Assembly: GCF_046764005.1 (NCBI RefSeq)
Contig: NZ_JBKOFW010000004.1
Span: 1-64,000 of the forward strand
Direction: 5' to 3'
From: Oryzobacter faecalis
Lineage (GTDB): Bacteria > Actinomycetota > Actinomycetes > Actinomycetales > Dermatophilaceae
Length of the DNA: 64,000 nucleotides
Part shown: positions 16,842 through 24,712 of the stretch, piece by piece
How the letters are laid out: each line of letters begins with the position of its first letter
Numbering within the stretch: position 1 is the first letter of the stretch
The notes under the pieces: generated by a model
Database searches by the model: none
Told to the model about the DNA's origin: nothing
The model's input: only the letters and a program-made list of their open reading frames with translations
Position numbers and translations under genes: made by a program

Positions 16842-18644
16842 ATGAAGGTGCTCTCCGCCGTCGCCTGGCCGTACGCCAACGGTCCGCGCCACCTCGGCCA
16901 CGTGGCCGGGTTCGGTGTGCCGTCCGACGTCTTCAGCCGGTACATGCGGATGGCGGGGCACGACGTCCTCATGGTCAGCGGGTCCGACGAGCACGGGACG
17001 CCGATCCTCGTCCTCGCCGACCAGGCGGGCGTCACGCCGCGCGAGTTCGTCGACACCAACCACGCGGTCATCGCGAGCGAGCTCACCGACCTCGGCTGCT
17101 CCTACGACCTCTACACGCGCACGACGACGGCGAACCACTACGCCGTCGCCCAGGAGCTGTTCACCCAGGTGTGGAAGAACGGCTACATGGTGGAGCAGAC
17201 CACCCAGGGCGCCATCTCGCCCACCACGGGGCGCACCCTGCCCGACCGCTACATCGAGGGCACCTGCCCGATCTGCGGCTACGGCGAGGCCCGAGGGGAC
17301 CAGTGCGACAACTGCGGCAACCAGCTCGACCCCACCGACCTCATCGACCCGAAGAGCCGGATCAACGGCGAGACACCGCAGTTCGTCGAGACCCAGCACT
17401 TCCTCCTCGACCTTCCCGCGCTCGCCGACGCACTGCGCGAGTGGCTCGAGGGGCGTGAGGCTTCGGGCACGTGGCGACCGAACGTCATCAAGTTCAGCCT
17501 CAACATCCTGGACGACATCCGCCCGCGGGCGATGACGCGCGACATCGACTGGGGCATCCCCGTACCCCTCGACGGCTGGCGCGACAACCCCACGAAGCGG
17601 CTCTACGTCTGGTTCGACGCCGTCGTCGGCTACCTGTCGGCCTCGGTCGAGTGGGCCCGCCGCCTCGGTGAGCCCGAGCGCTGGCGCGAGTGGTGGAACG
17701 ACCCCCAGGCACTGTCGTACTACTTCATGGGCAAGGACAACATCACCTTCCACAGCCAGATCTGGCCGGCCGAGCTGCTCGGCTACGCGGGAAAGGGTTC
17801 TCGCGGAGGTGAGCCCGGCGTCTACGGCGAGCTGAACCTTCCCACGGAGGTCGTCTCCAGCGAGTACCTGACGATGGAGGGCAAGCAGTTCTCCACCTCG
17901 CGCGGGTACACGGTGCTCGTCCGCGACGTCCTCGACCGGTACGGCCCCGACGGCATCCGCTACTTCATCTGCGCGGCCGGGCCCGAGAGCCAGGACTCCA
18001 ACTTCACGTGGCGCGAGTTCGTGCAGCGGAACAACTCCGAGCTCGTCGCCGGCTGGGGCAACCTCGTCTCGCGCACCGCCGCGATGATCGCGAAGAACTT
18101 CGGGGAGATCCCGGAGCCCGGACCGCTCGAGCCGGTCGACGAGGAGGTCCGCGCAGCCGTGCTCGCCGGGTTCGACTCCGTCGGAGGGCTGCTCGAGCGG
18201 CACCGGCAGAAGGCGGCCATCGCCGAGGCGATGCGCGTCGTGGGGGAGGTCAACGCCTACGTCTCGCGTACCGAGCCGTTCAAGCTCAAGGGCGAGGACC
18301 AGCGCGAACGCCTCGCGACCGTCCTCCACACCCTCGTCCAGTGCGTCAGCGACCTCAACACGATCCTCGCGCCGTTCCTCCCGCACGCGTCGAACCGGGT
18401 CGACGCGGTGCTCGGTGGCTCCGGCGACCTCAGCCCGATGCCCCGGCTCGAGACCGTCACCGGGCTCGACGAGGGCGACGAGGGGCGCACGTGGCCGGTC
18501 ATCACCGGCGAGTACACCTCGACCCCGCGCTGGGAGTCCAGGCCCGTGGTCGTCGGGACCCCGATCAGCAAGCCGGCGCCGGTCTTCACCAAGCTCGACG
18601 AGTCGGTCGTCGACGACGAGCTCGCCCGGGCCGGGGGCCGCTGA
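16842..18644 (+). CDS. metG: Methionyl-tRNA synthetase
   Basis: A 600-residue class I aminoacyl-tRNA synthetase that charges tRNA-Met. The HIGH-type motif HLGH (about residue 18) and a zinc-knuckle region (CPICGYGEARGDQCDNCG, about 141-158) are visible. The KMSKS-equivalent FSTSRG (about 350) is the usual actinobacterial form. An anticodon-binding helical domain follows; no C-terminal EMAP-like tRNA-binding domain is seen. The frame is open further upstream, but the ATG at 16842 fits both the family start (MKVLSAVAWPYANG) and the -10 spacing. tatD follows after 3 bp. Confidence 0.96.
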   Translation: MKVLSAVAWPYANGPRHLGHVAGFGVPSDVFSRYMRMAGHDVLMVSGSDEHGTPILVLADQAGVTPREFVDTNHAVIASELTDLGCSYDLYTRTTTANHYAVAQELFTQVWKNGYMVEQTTQGAISPTTGRTLPDRYIEGTCPICGYGEARGDQCDNCGNQLDPTDLIDPKSRINGETPQFVETQHFLLDLPALADALREWLEGREASGTWRPNVIKFSLNILDDIRPRAMTRDIDWGIPVPLDGWRDNPTKRLYVWFDAVVGYLSASVEWARRLGEPERWREWWNDPQALSYYFMGKDNITFHSQIWPAELLGYAGKGSRGGEPGVYGELNLPTEVVSSEYLTMEGKQFSTSRGYTVLVRDVLDRYGPDGIRYFICAAGPESQDSNFTWREFVQRNNSELVAGWGNLVSRTAAMIAKNFGEIPEPGPLEPVDEEVRAAVLAGFDSVGGLLERHRQKAAIAEAMRVVGEVNAYVSRTEPFKLKGEDQRERLATVLHTLVQCVSDLNTILAPFLPHASNRVDAVLGGSGDLSPMPRLETVTGLDEGDEGRTWPVITGEYTSTPRWESRPVVVGTPISKPAPVFTKLDESVVDDELARAGGR

Positions 18645-18647
18645 GCG

Positions 18648-19502
18648 GTGTCGACCCAGCCGAGCCGACGGGGGGAGCCCGAGGCGCCCGACCCGTTGCC
18701 GATCCCGGTGGTCGACAACCACACCCACCTCGACATCAGCCGCGACGACGCCGTCATCGGGGTCGACGACCTCGGTCCGGTGCTCGCCGAGGCGGCGGCG
18801 GTCGGCGTCGACCGCGTCGTCCAGGTCGGCTGCGACCTGCCCGGCGCGCGGTTCGCGGTCGAGGCGGCCGAACGGCACCGCGCCGTCGTGGCCGGGGTGG
18901 CGCTCCACCCGAACGAGGTCCCCGCGCTCGCGGCCGACGGTGCACTCGGGGACGCCTGGTCCGAGATCGAGCGCCTCGCCGGGCACCCGCGGGTGCGCGT
19001 CGTCGGCGAGACCGGCCTCGACTACTACCGCACCGGACCCGACGGGGTCCCGGCGCAGCAGGACTCGTTCCGCTGGCACATCGACCTCGCGAAGCGTCTG
19101 GGCAAGACCCTCCAGATCCACGACCGCGACAGCCACGAGGACGTCCTGCGGATCCTCGCCGAGGAGGGCGCCCCCGAGCACACGGTGATGCACTGCTTCT
19201 CCGGCGGCCCCGAGATGGCGCGCGAGTGCGTCGACCGCGGCTACCACCTGTCGTTCAGCGGCACCGTGACGTTCAAGAACGCCAAGGCGCTGCGCGACGC
19301 CCTGGCGAGCACGCCCCTCGACCGGCTGCTCGTCGAGACCGACGCGCCCTACCTCGCGCCGCACCCGTGGCGGGGTGCCACCAACAGCCCGGCCCTCGTG
19401 CCGCTGACGGTCCGCGCGATGGCGTCGGTGCTCGGCGTCGCGGTCCCCACGCTCTGCACCGCCCTCAGCGAGAACGCGGAGCGCCTCTACGGCCCCTGGT
19501 GA
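18648..19502 (+). CDS. tatD: TatD-family metal-dependent DNase/hydrolase
   Basis: A 284-residue amidohydrolase-fold enzyme with the metal-site motifs in order: DNHTHLD (about residue 24), VGETGLDYYR (about 120), IHDRDSHED (about 157), MHCFSGG (about 182) and VETDAPYLAP (about 227). TatD proteins are 3'-5' exonucleases acting on DNA and RNA. The GTG start is 3 bp after the metG stop, so the pair is co-transcribed. The metG-tatD-rpfB-ksgA order is standard in actinobacteria. Confidence 0.93.
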   Translation: MSTQPSRRGEPEAPDPLPIPVVDNHTHLDISRDDAVIGVDDLGPVLAEAAAVGVDRVVQVGCDLPGARFAVEAAERHRAVVAGVALHPNEVPALAADGALGDAWSEIERLAGHPRVRVVGETGLDYYRTGPDGVPAQQDSFRWHIDLAKRLGKTLQIHDRDSHEDVLRILAEEGAPEHTVMHCFSGGPEMARECVDRGYHLSFSGTVTFKNAKALRDALASTPLDRLLVETDAPYLAPHPWRGATNSPALVPLTVRAMASVLGVAVPTLCTALSENAERLYGPW

Positions 19503-19843
19503 GCCTGCCGGTGTGCCTCGTCCGCAGGTTGACGTCCTGGTCGATCTCGGGACGCGGTGTGATGCGGATCTCGTGGTCTGTGTGACTGGTGGGGCTGCTG
19601 TGCACAGAGGGGCACTTCCTCGTGAGACCCGTCGTTACCGAAATTTGACCTGACGGTCCGCGTCCTGCACGGTGGATGGGATGGCCGGGGCCGGATCGCC
19701 TCGGACGACACGCGTGGCACCCGCTCCGCCGGCGCTGCCGGGCCGGCACCCGTCGCGCGCACGCGCCCCCTCCGCGGGGTCGTGGCCGCCCTCGGCTGGA
19801 CGTCCGACGCCGGTGCCCGGGGAGCACGACCACTGGAGCACCT
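19503..19843. other. 341-bp intergenic region upstream of rpfB
   Basis: It holds a promoter candidate (TTGACC/CACGGT, 19645-19673) and therefore a 5' leader of about 165 nt. I looked for a c-di-AMP (ydaO-type) riboswitch, known ahead of some actinobacterial rpf genes, and could not recognise its conserved segments. No gene seen. Confidence 0.5.
19645..19673 (+). promoter_or_regulatory. Candidate rpfB promoter
   Basis: -35 TTGACC (19645-19650), a 17-bp spacer and -10 CACGGT (19668-19673). An A/T-rich patch GTTACCGAAATTTGACC runs into the -35 and stands out in this GC-rich DNA. It could be a regulator site. Confidence 0.4.
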
Positions 19844-20953
19844 GTGCTGTTCTCTCGTCCCCTTCGTCACGCCGCCCAGGGCGTCGCCGCGCTCGCCGTG
19901 GCCGCCGGATCGGTCGGCGTGGCCCACTACGACAAGGCCGTGCAGGTCTCCGTCGACGGCAAGCCGGCCACGGTCCACGTCTTCGGGTCCACCGTCGCCG
20001 ACGTCCTCGACAAGCAGGACATCGAGCTCGGTGCGCACGACGTCGTGGTGCCCTCCCTCGGCAGCACGGTGAGCGACGGCGACCACATCTCGGTCCGCTA
20101 CGGCCGCAAGCTCACCGTCACGGTCGACGGGGTGACCAAGGAGTACTGGACGACCGCCACCACGGTCGACGCCGCCCTCAAGGACCTCGGGATCCGCGCC
20201 GACGGCGCCGTCCTGTCGGCCTCCCGCTCGCAGCCGCTCGGCCGCGGTGGCCTGGCGATGACCGTGACGATGCCCAAGCAGGTCACCGTGACGGCCGACG
20301 GGAAGACCCGCACGGTCACCTCCGTCGCGCCGCAGGTCTCCGGTGTCCTCAGTGAGCTCGGTCTCGTCCGTGGCGCGAAGGACATCGTGCAGCCCGGCCT
20401 GACGACCCCGGTCGCGGCGGGCATGAAGATCGTCCTCAAGCGCGTCGAGGTCAAGAAGGAGACGGCCACCGAGTCCATCGGCTACTCGACCGTGAAGAAG
20501 AAGGACGACTCGCTCTACGTCGGGCAGACCAGGGTCGTCACGGCCGGCAAGGCCGGCAAGAAGACCGTCGTCCGCGAGGTCACCTACGTCGACGGCAAGA
20601 AGTCGAAGTCCAAGGTCCTCTCCACGAAGGTCGTCAGCCAGCCGACCTCCGCCGTCGTCCGCGTCGGCACCAAGCCGGTCTCCACCGGTGGGTCCGGCGG
20701 CGCCATCAACCTGGCCCGCGCCGACATGTGGGACCGCATCGCCGAGTGCGAGTCCAGCGGCAACTGGAGCATCAACACCGGCAACGGCTACTACGGCGGG
20801 CTGCAGTTCTCGATCTCGTCGTGGCTCTACAACGGCGGTGACGACTTCGCCTCGCGCCCGGACCTCGCGTCGCGCGCCGAGCAGATCACCGTCGCCAACC
20901 GGTACTACGAGAAGGCGGGTCTCTCGCCGTGGGGCTGCGCCCACGCCGCCTGA
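19844..20953 (+). CDS. rpfB: Resuscitation-promoting factor (RpfB type)
   Basis: A 369-residue exported peptidoglycan hydrolase. An N-terminal hydrophobic segment (about residues 12-24) acts as signal or anchor. Three DUF348 repeats follow (near 30-72, 85-130 and 140-185), then a G5 domain (about 195-275), a short linker, and the C-terminal Rpf transglycosylase domain (WDRIAECESSGNWSINTGNG, with catalytic Glu in AECESSGNW). Rpf proteins cleave glycan strands and stimulate regrowth of dormant cells. GTG at 19844 chosen for its GGAG ribosome binding site and because the signal region starts there; the upstream frame is Arg-rich and not protein-like. Confidence 0.93.
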   Translation: MLFSRPLRHAAQGVAALAVAAGSVGVAHYDKAVQVSVDGKPATVHVFGSTVADVLDKQDIELGAHDVVVPSLGSTVSDGDHISVRYGRKLTVTVDGVTKEYWTTATTVDAALKDLGIRADGAVLSASRSQPLGRGGLAMTVTMPKQVTVTADGKTRTVTSVAPQVSGVLSELGLVRGAKDIVQPGLTTPVAAGMKIVLKRVEVKKETATESIGYSTVKKKDDSLYVGQTRVVTAGKAGKKTVVREVTYVDGKKSKSKVLSTKVVSQPTSAVVRVGTKPVSTGGSGGAINLARADMWDRIAECESSGNWSINTGNGYYGGLQFSISSWLYNGGDDFASRPDLASRAEQITVANRYYEKAGLSPWGCAHAA

Positions 20954-20967
20954 CCCCTCCTCGACGC

Positions 20968-21001
20968 CAGCCCCGCCCGGACCCGGTCCGCGGCGGGGCT
21001 G
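20968..21001 (+). terminator. Terminator hairpin after rpfB
   Basis: Perfect 10-bp stem CAGCCCCGCC/GGCGGGGCTG with a 14-nt loop, 15 nt after the rpfB stop. No T-tract. Confidence 0.55.
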
Positions 21002-21015
21002 CGTCGTCCCATGGC

Positions 21016-21021
21016 TAGGGT
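21016..21021 (+). promoter_or_regulatory. -10 element of leaderless ksgA
   Basis: TAGGGT with exactly 7 nt before the GTG at 21029. Confidence 0.55.
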
Positions 21022-21028
21022 GAGGGCC

Positions 21029-21928
21029 GTGCCCGACCCCACCGACCACACCCTGCTCGGAGCGGGCGAGATCCGCGAGCTCGCCGCGCGCCACGGCATC
21101 CGGCCGACGAAGCAGTGGGGCCAGAACTTCGTCGTCGACGGCAACACCGTGCGGCGCATCGTCCGCGTCGCCGGCGTCGGGGAGGGCGACACCGTCGTCG
21201 AGGTCGGCCCGGGGCTCGGCTCGCTGACCCTCGCCCTCCTCCCCGTGGTCGACCGGGTCGTCGCCGTGGAGGTCGACCCCACCCTCGCCGCCGCCCTCCC
21301 GGCCACCGTCGCCACGCACGCCCCCGGCCTCGCCGACCGCCTCGAGGTCGTCCACGCCGACGCCCTCAAGGTCGCCGAGCTCCCCGGCCCCGCGCCGACC
21401 GCCCTCGTCGCGAACCTGCCCTACAACGTCTCGGTCCCCGTCGTCCTGAGGTTCCTCGAGGCATTCCCGTCGATCGCCCGGGTGCTCGTCATGGTGCAGC
21501 TCGAGGTCGCCGAGCGACTCGCCGCCGGCCCCGGCTCGAAGACGTACGGGGTGCCCAGCGTCAAGGCCGCGTGGTACGGCGACGTCCGGCTCGCCGGGCA
21601 GGTCCCGCGCAGCGTCTTCTGGCCCGTCCCCAACGTCGACTCCGGCCTGGTCGCCCTGACCCGGCGCGAGCCCCCGGCGACGAGTGCCAGCCGTGAGGAC
21701 GTCTTCGCCTGTGTCGACGCCGCGTTCGCGCAGCGCCGCAAGACCCTCCGCGCCGCCCTCGCCTCCTGGGCCGGGTCGGCGGCGGCGGCCGAGGCCGCCC
21801 TCGTCGCCGCCGGCGTCGACCCGCGCACGCGGGGGGAGCAGCTCGACGTCGCGGCGTTCGCCGCGGTCGCCGCCGCCCGGACGGCAGGCCGGGCGGCACT
21901 GCGGACCGCCCGGGACGAGGGGTCCTGA
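21029..21928 (+). CDS. ksgA: 16S rRNA (A1518/A1519) dimethyltransferase
   Basis: A 299-residue SAM-dependent methyltransferase (RsmA/KsgA) that dimethylates two adjacent adenines near the 3' end of 16S rRNA during small-subunit assembly. Visible motifs are QNFVVDGNTVRRIV near residue 30, motif I VVEVGPGLGSLTLALL, and catalytic motif IV NLPYNVSVPV. An ATG six codons upstream lies before the -10 element, so the GTG at 21029 is preferred. ispE follows after 31 bp with its own promoter. Confidence 0.95.
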   Translation: MPDPTDHTLLGAGEIRELAARHGIRPTKQWGQNFVVDGNTVRRIVRVAGVGEGDTVVEVGPGLGSLTLALLPVVDRVVAVEVDPTLAAALPATVATHAPGLADRLEVVHADALKVAELPGPAPTALVANLPYNVSVPVVLRFLEAFPSIARVLVMVQLEVAERLAAGPGSKTYGVPSVKAAWYGDVRLAGQVPRSVFWPVPNVDSGLVALTRREPPATSASREDVFACVDAAFAQRRKTLRAALASWAGSAAAAEAALVAAGVDPRTRGEQLDVAAFAAVAAARTAGRAALRTARDEGS

Positions 21929-21946
21929 GGGCCCCCGACGTCTGGC

Positions 21947-21952
21947 TAGGGT
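21947..21952 (+). promoter_or_regulatory. -10 element of leaderless ispE
   Basis: TAGGGT with exactly 7 nt before the ATG at 21960, the same word and spacing as for ksgA. Confidence 0.55.
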
Positions 21953-21959
21953 GGGGCGC

Positions 21960-22889
21960 ATGACGACCGCGCCGATCGTGCCCGCGCCCGTGACGGTGCG
22001 CGTCCCGGCGAAGGTCAACCTCGAGCTGCTCGTCGGGCCGCGCCGCGACGACGGCTACCACCACCTCGCCACGGTCTTCCACGCGGTGAGCCTGTACGAC
22101 GACGTCACCGTGTCGGTCGCCGACGAGTGGGGTGTCAGCGTCAGCGGACCCCTCGCGGCGGGGGTCCCGCTCGACGGGAAGAACATCGCGATCCGCGCGG
22201 CCCGGCTCCTCGCGTCCCGCTACGACGTCGACCCCGTGCAGGTGGACATCCGCAAGGGCATCCCCGTCGCGGGCGGCATGGCGGGCGGCTCGGCCGACGC
22301 CGCCGCGACCCTCGTCGGCCTCGACCACCTCTTCGACCTCGGGCTCGGCCGCGAGGAGCTGGAGGAGGTGGGTGCCGAGCTCGGCAGCGACGTCCCTTTC
22401 CTCGTGGCCGGGGGGACCGCGGTCGGCAGCGGCCGCGGTGAGCTGCTCGCGCCCGTCCTCGCGCGCGGCACGTACCACTGGGTCTTCGCGCTCGGCGAGG
22501 GCGGGTTGTCCACACCCGCCGTCTACGCCGAGTGCGACCGCCTTCGCGGCGACGAGGACGTCCCCGAGCCGGTCGCGAACCCGGCCCTCATGGCGGCCCT
22601 GCGCAGCGGCGACCCCCACGAGCTGGCGCCGCAGCTCGCCAACGACCTCCAGGACGCCGCGATCTCGCTCCGCCCCGCGCTCGGCGACGTCCTCGCCTCC
22701 GGCATGGAGTTCGGCGCGCTCGGCGGGATCGTCTCCGGCTCGGGGCCCACGGTCGCCTTCCTCGTCGAGGACAACGAGGCCGGCATCGACCTCGCGGTGG
22801 CCCTGACCGCCAGCGGCGCCGTCCGCGACGTGCGCCGGGCGAGCGGACCGGTGCACGGCGCGCACGTCCTCCAGCGCCGGGTCGACTAG
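21960..22889 (+). CDS. ispE: 4-diphosphocytidyl-2-C-methyl-D-erythritol kinase
   Basis: A 309-residue GHMP kinase that phosphorylates CDP-methylerythritol in the non-mevalonate isoprenoid pathway. The start VRVPAKVNLELLVGPRRDDGYH carries the substrate-binding Lys and Asp/His region. The ATP-binding glycine-rich loop is PVAGGMAGGSADAAATLVGLD (about residues 102-122). A late Gly-rich motif GGIVSGSGPTVAFLV is also present. The stop overlaps the start of the ABC-F gene by one base. Confidence 0.95.
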   Translation: MTTAPIVPAPVTVRVPAKVNLELLVGPRRDDGYHHLATVFHAVSLYDDVTVSVADEWGVSVSGPLAAGVPLDGKNIAIRAARLLASRYDVDPVQVDIRKGIPVAGGMAGGSADAAATLVGLDHLFDLGLGREELEEVGAELGSDVPFLVAGGTAVGSGRGELLAPVLARGTYHWVFALGEGGLSTPAVYAECDRLRGDEDVPEPVANPALMAALRSGDPHELAPQLANDLQDAAISLRPALGDVLASGMEFGALGGIVSGSGPTVAFLVEDNEAGIDLAVALTASGAVRDVRRASGPVHGAHVLQRRVD

Positions 22890-24712
22890 TGGCCAACCTC
22901 GTCTCGGTCGAGCGCGCCTCCCTCGCGCTCGGCACCGCCCAGGTGCTCGACGCCATCTCGCTCGGCGTCGGTGGCGGAGACCGCATCGGGGTCGTCGGCC
23001 GCAACGGCGGCGGGAAGACGACCCTGCTCCGGGTCCTCGCCGGCACGCGCGACGTCGACGGCGGCCGGGTCGCCCGCACCGGCGGCCTCACGACGGGCGT
23101 CCTGACCCAGGACGACTCCCTCGACCCCGCCGCCACGGTGCGCGCGGCCGTCCTCGGGTCGCTCGCCGAGCACGAGTGGGCGGCCGACCCCCGGGTGCGC
23201 GACGTCCTCACCGGGCTCCTCGGCGGGCTCGACGCGCCGGTCGTCGGCGGGCTCGACGCCGTGGTCGGTCCGCTGTCCGGTGGGGAGCGGCGCCGGGTCG
23301 CCCTCGCCGGGCTCCTCGTGGCCGACCCGCAGCTGCTCCTCCTCGACGAGCCGACGAACCACCTCGACGTCGAGGGCGTCGCCTGGCTCGCCGACCACCT
23401 GGTGACGCGGCACTCGCGCCCCGACAACGCGCTCGTCGTCATCACCCACGACCGGTGGTTCCTCGACGCCGTCGCGACGCAGACGTGGGAGGTCGACGGC
23501 GGCTCGGTCCACTCCTACGAGGGCGGCTACGCGGCGTTCGTCCTGGCCAAGGCCGAGCGCGAGCGGATGGCGGGCGTCGTCGCCGACCGCCGCGACAACC
23601 TGTTGCGCAAGGAGCTCGCCTGGCTGCGACGCGGGCCGCCCGCGCGCACGAGCAAGCCGAAGTTCCGGATCGACGCCGCCAACGCGCTCATCGCCGACGA
23701 GCCCCCGGCGCGTGATGACGTCGAGCTGGTCGGGTTCGCCACCTCCCGCCTGGGCAAGGACGTCGTCGACCTCGTCGACGCCACCCTCAGCATCGGCGAC
23801 CGCATCCTCCTCGACCGGTTCACGTGGCGGCTCGCCCCGGGGGAGCGGGTCGGGATCGTCGGGGTCAACGGCGCCGGCAAGTCGACCCTGCTGCGGGCGA
23901 TCGCGGGCACGCACCCCCTGGCGGCCGGCAAACGGCGCGAGGGGGTGACCGTGCGGCTCGCCTTCCTCAGCCAGGAGGTCCGCGAGCTCGAGGAGTGGGA
24001 GGGCCGCCGCGTCATCGAGGCCGTCGAGGCCGTGAAGTCGGTCGTGCGGCTGGGGAAGAAGGAGCTGAGCGCCTCGCAGCTCGCGCAGCGGCTGGGGTTC
24101 ACCGGGTCGCGGCAGCAGACGCGCGTCGGCGACCTCTCGGGCGGCGAGCGGCGCCGCCTCCAGCTGACCCGCCTCCTCATGGATGAGCCCAACGTCCTCC
24201 TCCTCGACGAGCCGACGAACGACCTCGACATCGAGACGCTCACCTCGCTCGAGGACGTCCTCGACGGCTGGCCGGGGACCCTCCTCGTCGTCTCGCACGA
24301 CCGCTACCTGCTCGAGCGGGTGTGCGACCGGCAGGTGGCCCTGCTCGGCGACCGGCGGCTGCGCGACCTCCCGGGCGGGGTCGAGCAGTACCTCGCGCTG
24401 CGGGCCGAGGTCGCGGCGCGTGAGGGCGCGAGAGTCGCGCCCCCGGGACCCGCCGGCACCGCGGGCGGCCCGCCCTCGCCGGGCTCGACCGCGAGCCCGG
24501 CCGAGCTGCGGGAGGCCCGCAAGGTCATGGCACGGGTCGAGAAGCAGCTGGCCCGCCTCGCCGACCGCGAGGAGAAGGTGCACGCGCAGATGGCAGCGGC
24601 CGCCACCGACCACGAGCGCGTCCTCGGGCTGAACCGGGAGCTGCGGGAGATCGTCGACGAGCGCGAGTCGCTCGAGCTGGAGTGGCTCGAGGCCGCCGAC
24701 CTCGTCGGCTGA
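22889..24712 (+). CDS. ABC-F family ATPase (Uup-like)
   Basis: A 607-residue soluble protein with two ABC domains and no membrane segments. Domain 1 has Walker A GRNGGGKTT (about residue 38), signature LSGGERRRVAL and Walker B LLLLDEPTNHLD. Domain 2 has GVNGAGKST (about 328), LSGGERRRLQL and VLLLDEPTNDLD. The C-terminal segment (about 535-600, ELREARKVMARVEKQLARL onward) is a coiled coil like the Uup C-terminal DNA/ribosome-binding arm. ABC-F proteins act on ribosomes or nucleic acids. GTG start overlaps the ispE stop. The last 409 bp are also covered on the opposite strand by the open frame of the neighbouring fusion protein. Confidence 0.92.
   Translation: MANLVSVERASLALGTAQVLDAISLGVGGGDRIGVVGRNGGGKTTLLRVLAGTRDVDGGRVARTGGLTTGVLTQDDSLDPAATVRAAVLGSLAEHEWAADPRVRDVLTGLLGGLDAPVVGGLDAVVGPLSGGERRRVALAGLLVADPQLLLLDEPTNHLDVEGVAWLADHLVTRHSRPDNALVVITHDRWFLDAVATQTWEVDGGSVHSYEGGYAAFVLAKAERERMAGVVADRRDNLLRKELAWLRRGPPARTSKPKFRIDAANALIADEPPARDDVELVGFATSRLGKDVVDLVDATLSIGDRILLDRFTWRLAPGERVGIVGVNGAGKSTLLRAIAGTHPLAAGKRREGVTVRLAFLSQEVRELEEWEGRRVIEAVEAVKSVVRLGKKELSASQLAQRLGFTGSRQQTRVGDLSGGERRRLQLTRLLMDEPNVLLLDEPTNDLDIETLTSLEDVLDGWPGTLLVVSHDRYLLERVCDRQVALLGDRRLRDLPGGVEQYLALRAEVAAREGARVAPPGPAGTAGGPPSPGSTASPAELREARKVMARVEKQLARLADREEKVHAQMAAAATDHERVLGLNRELREIVDERESLELEWLEAADLVG

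Noticed and set aside
16728..19364. 878-codon open frame antisense to metG and tatD
   Set aside because: Mirrors two well-supported genes. Composition is Arg/Gly/Val-rich shadow sequence with no family motifs; GC-rich third positions remove stops on the opposite strand.
19503..19843. c-di-AMP (ydaO-type) riboswitch upstream of rpfB
   Set aside because: Expected from some relatives, but I could not find its conserved sequence blocks in this leader.
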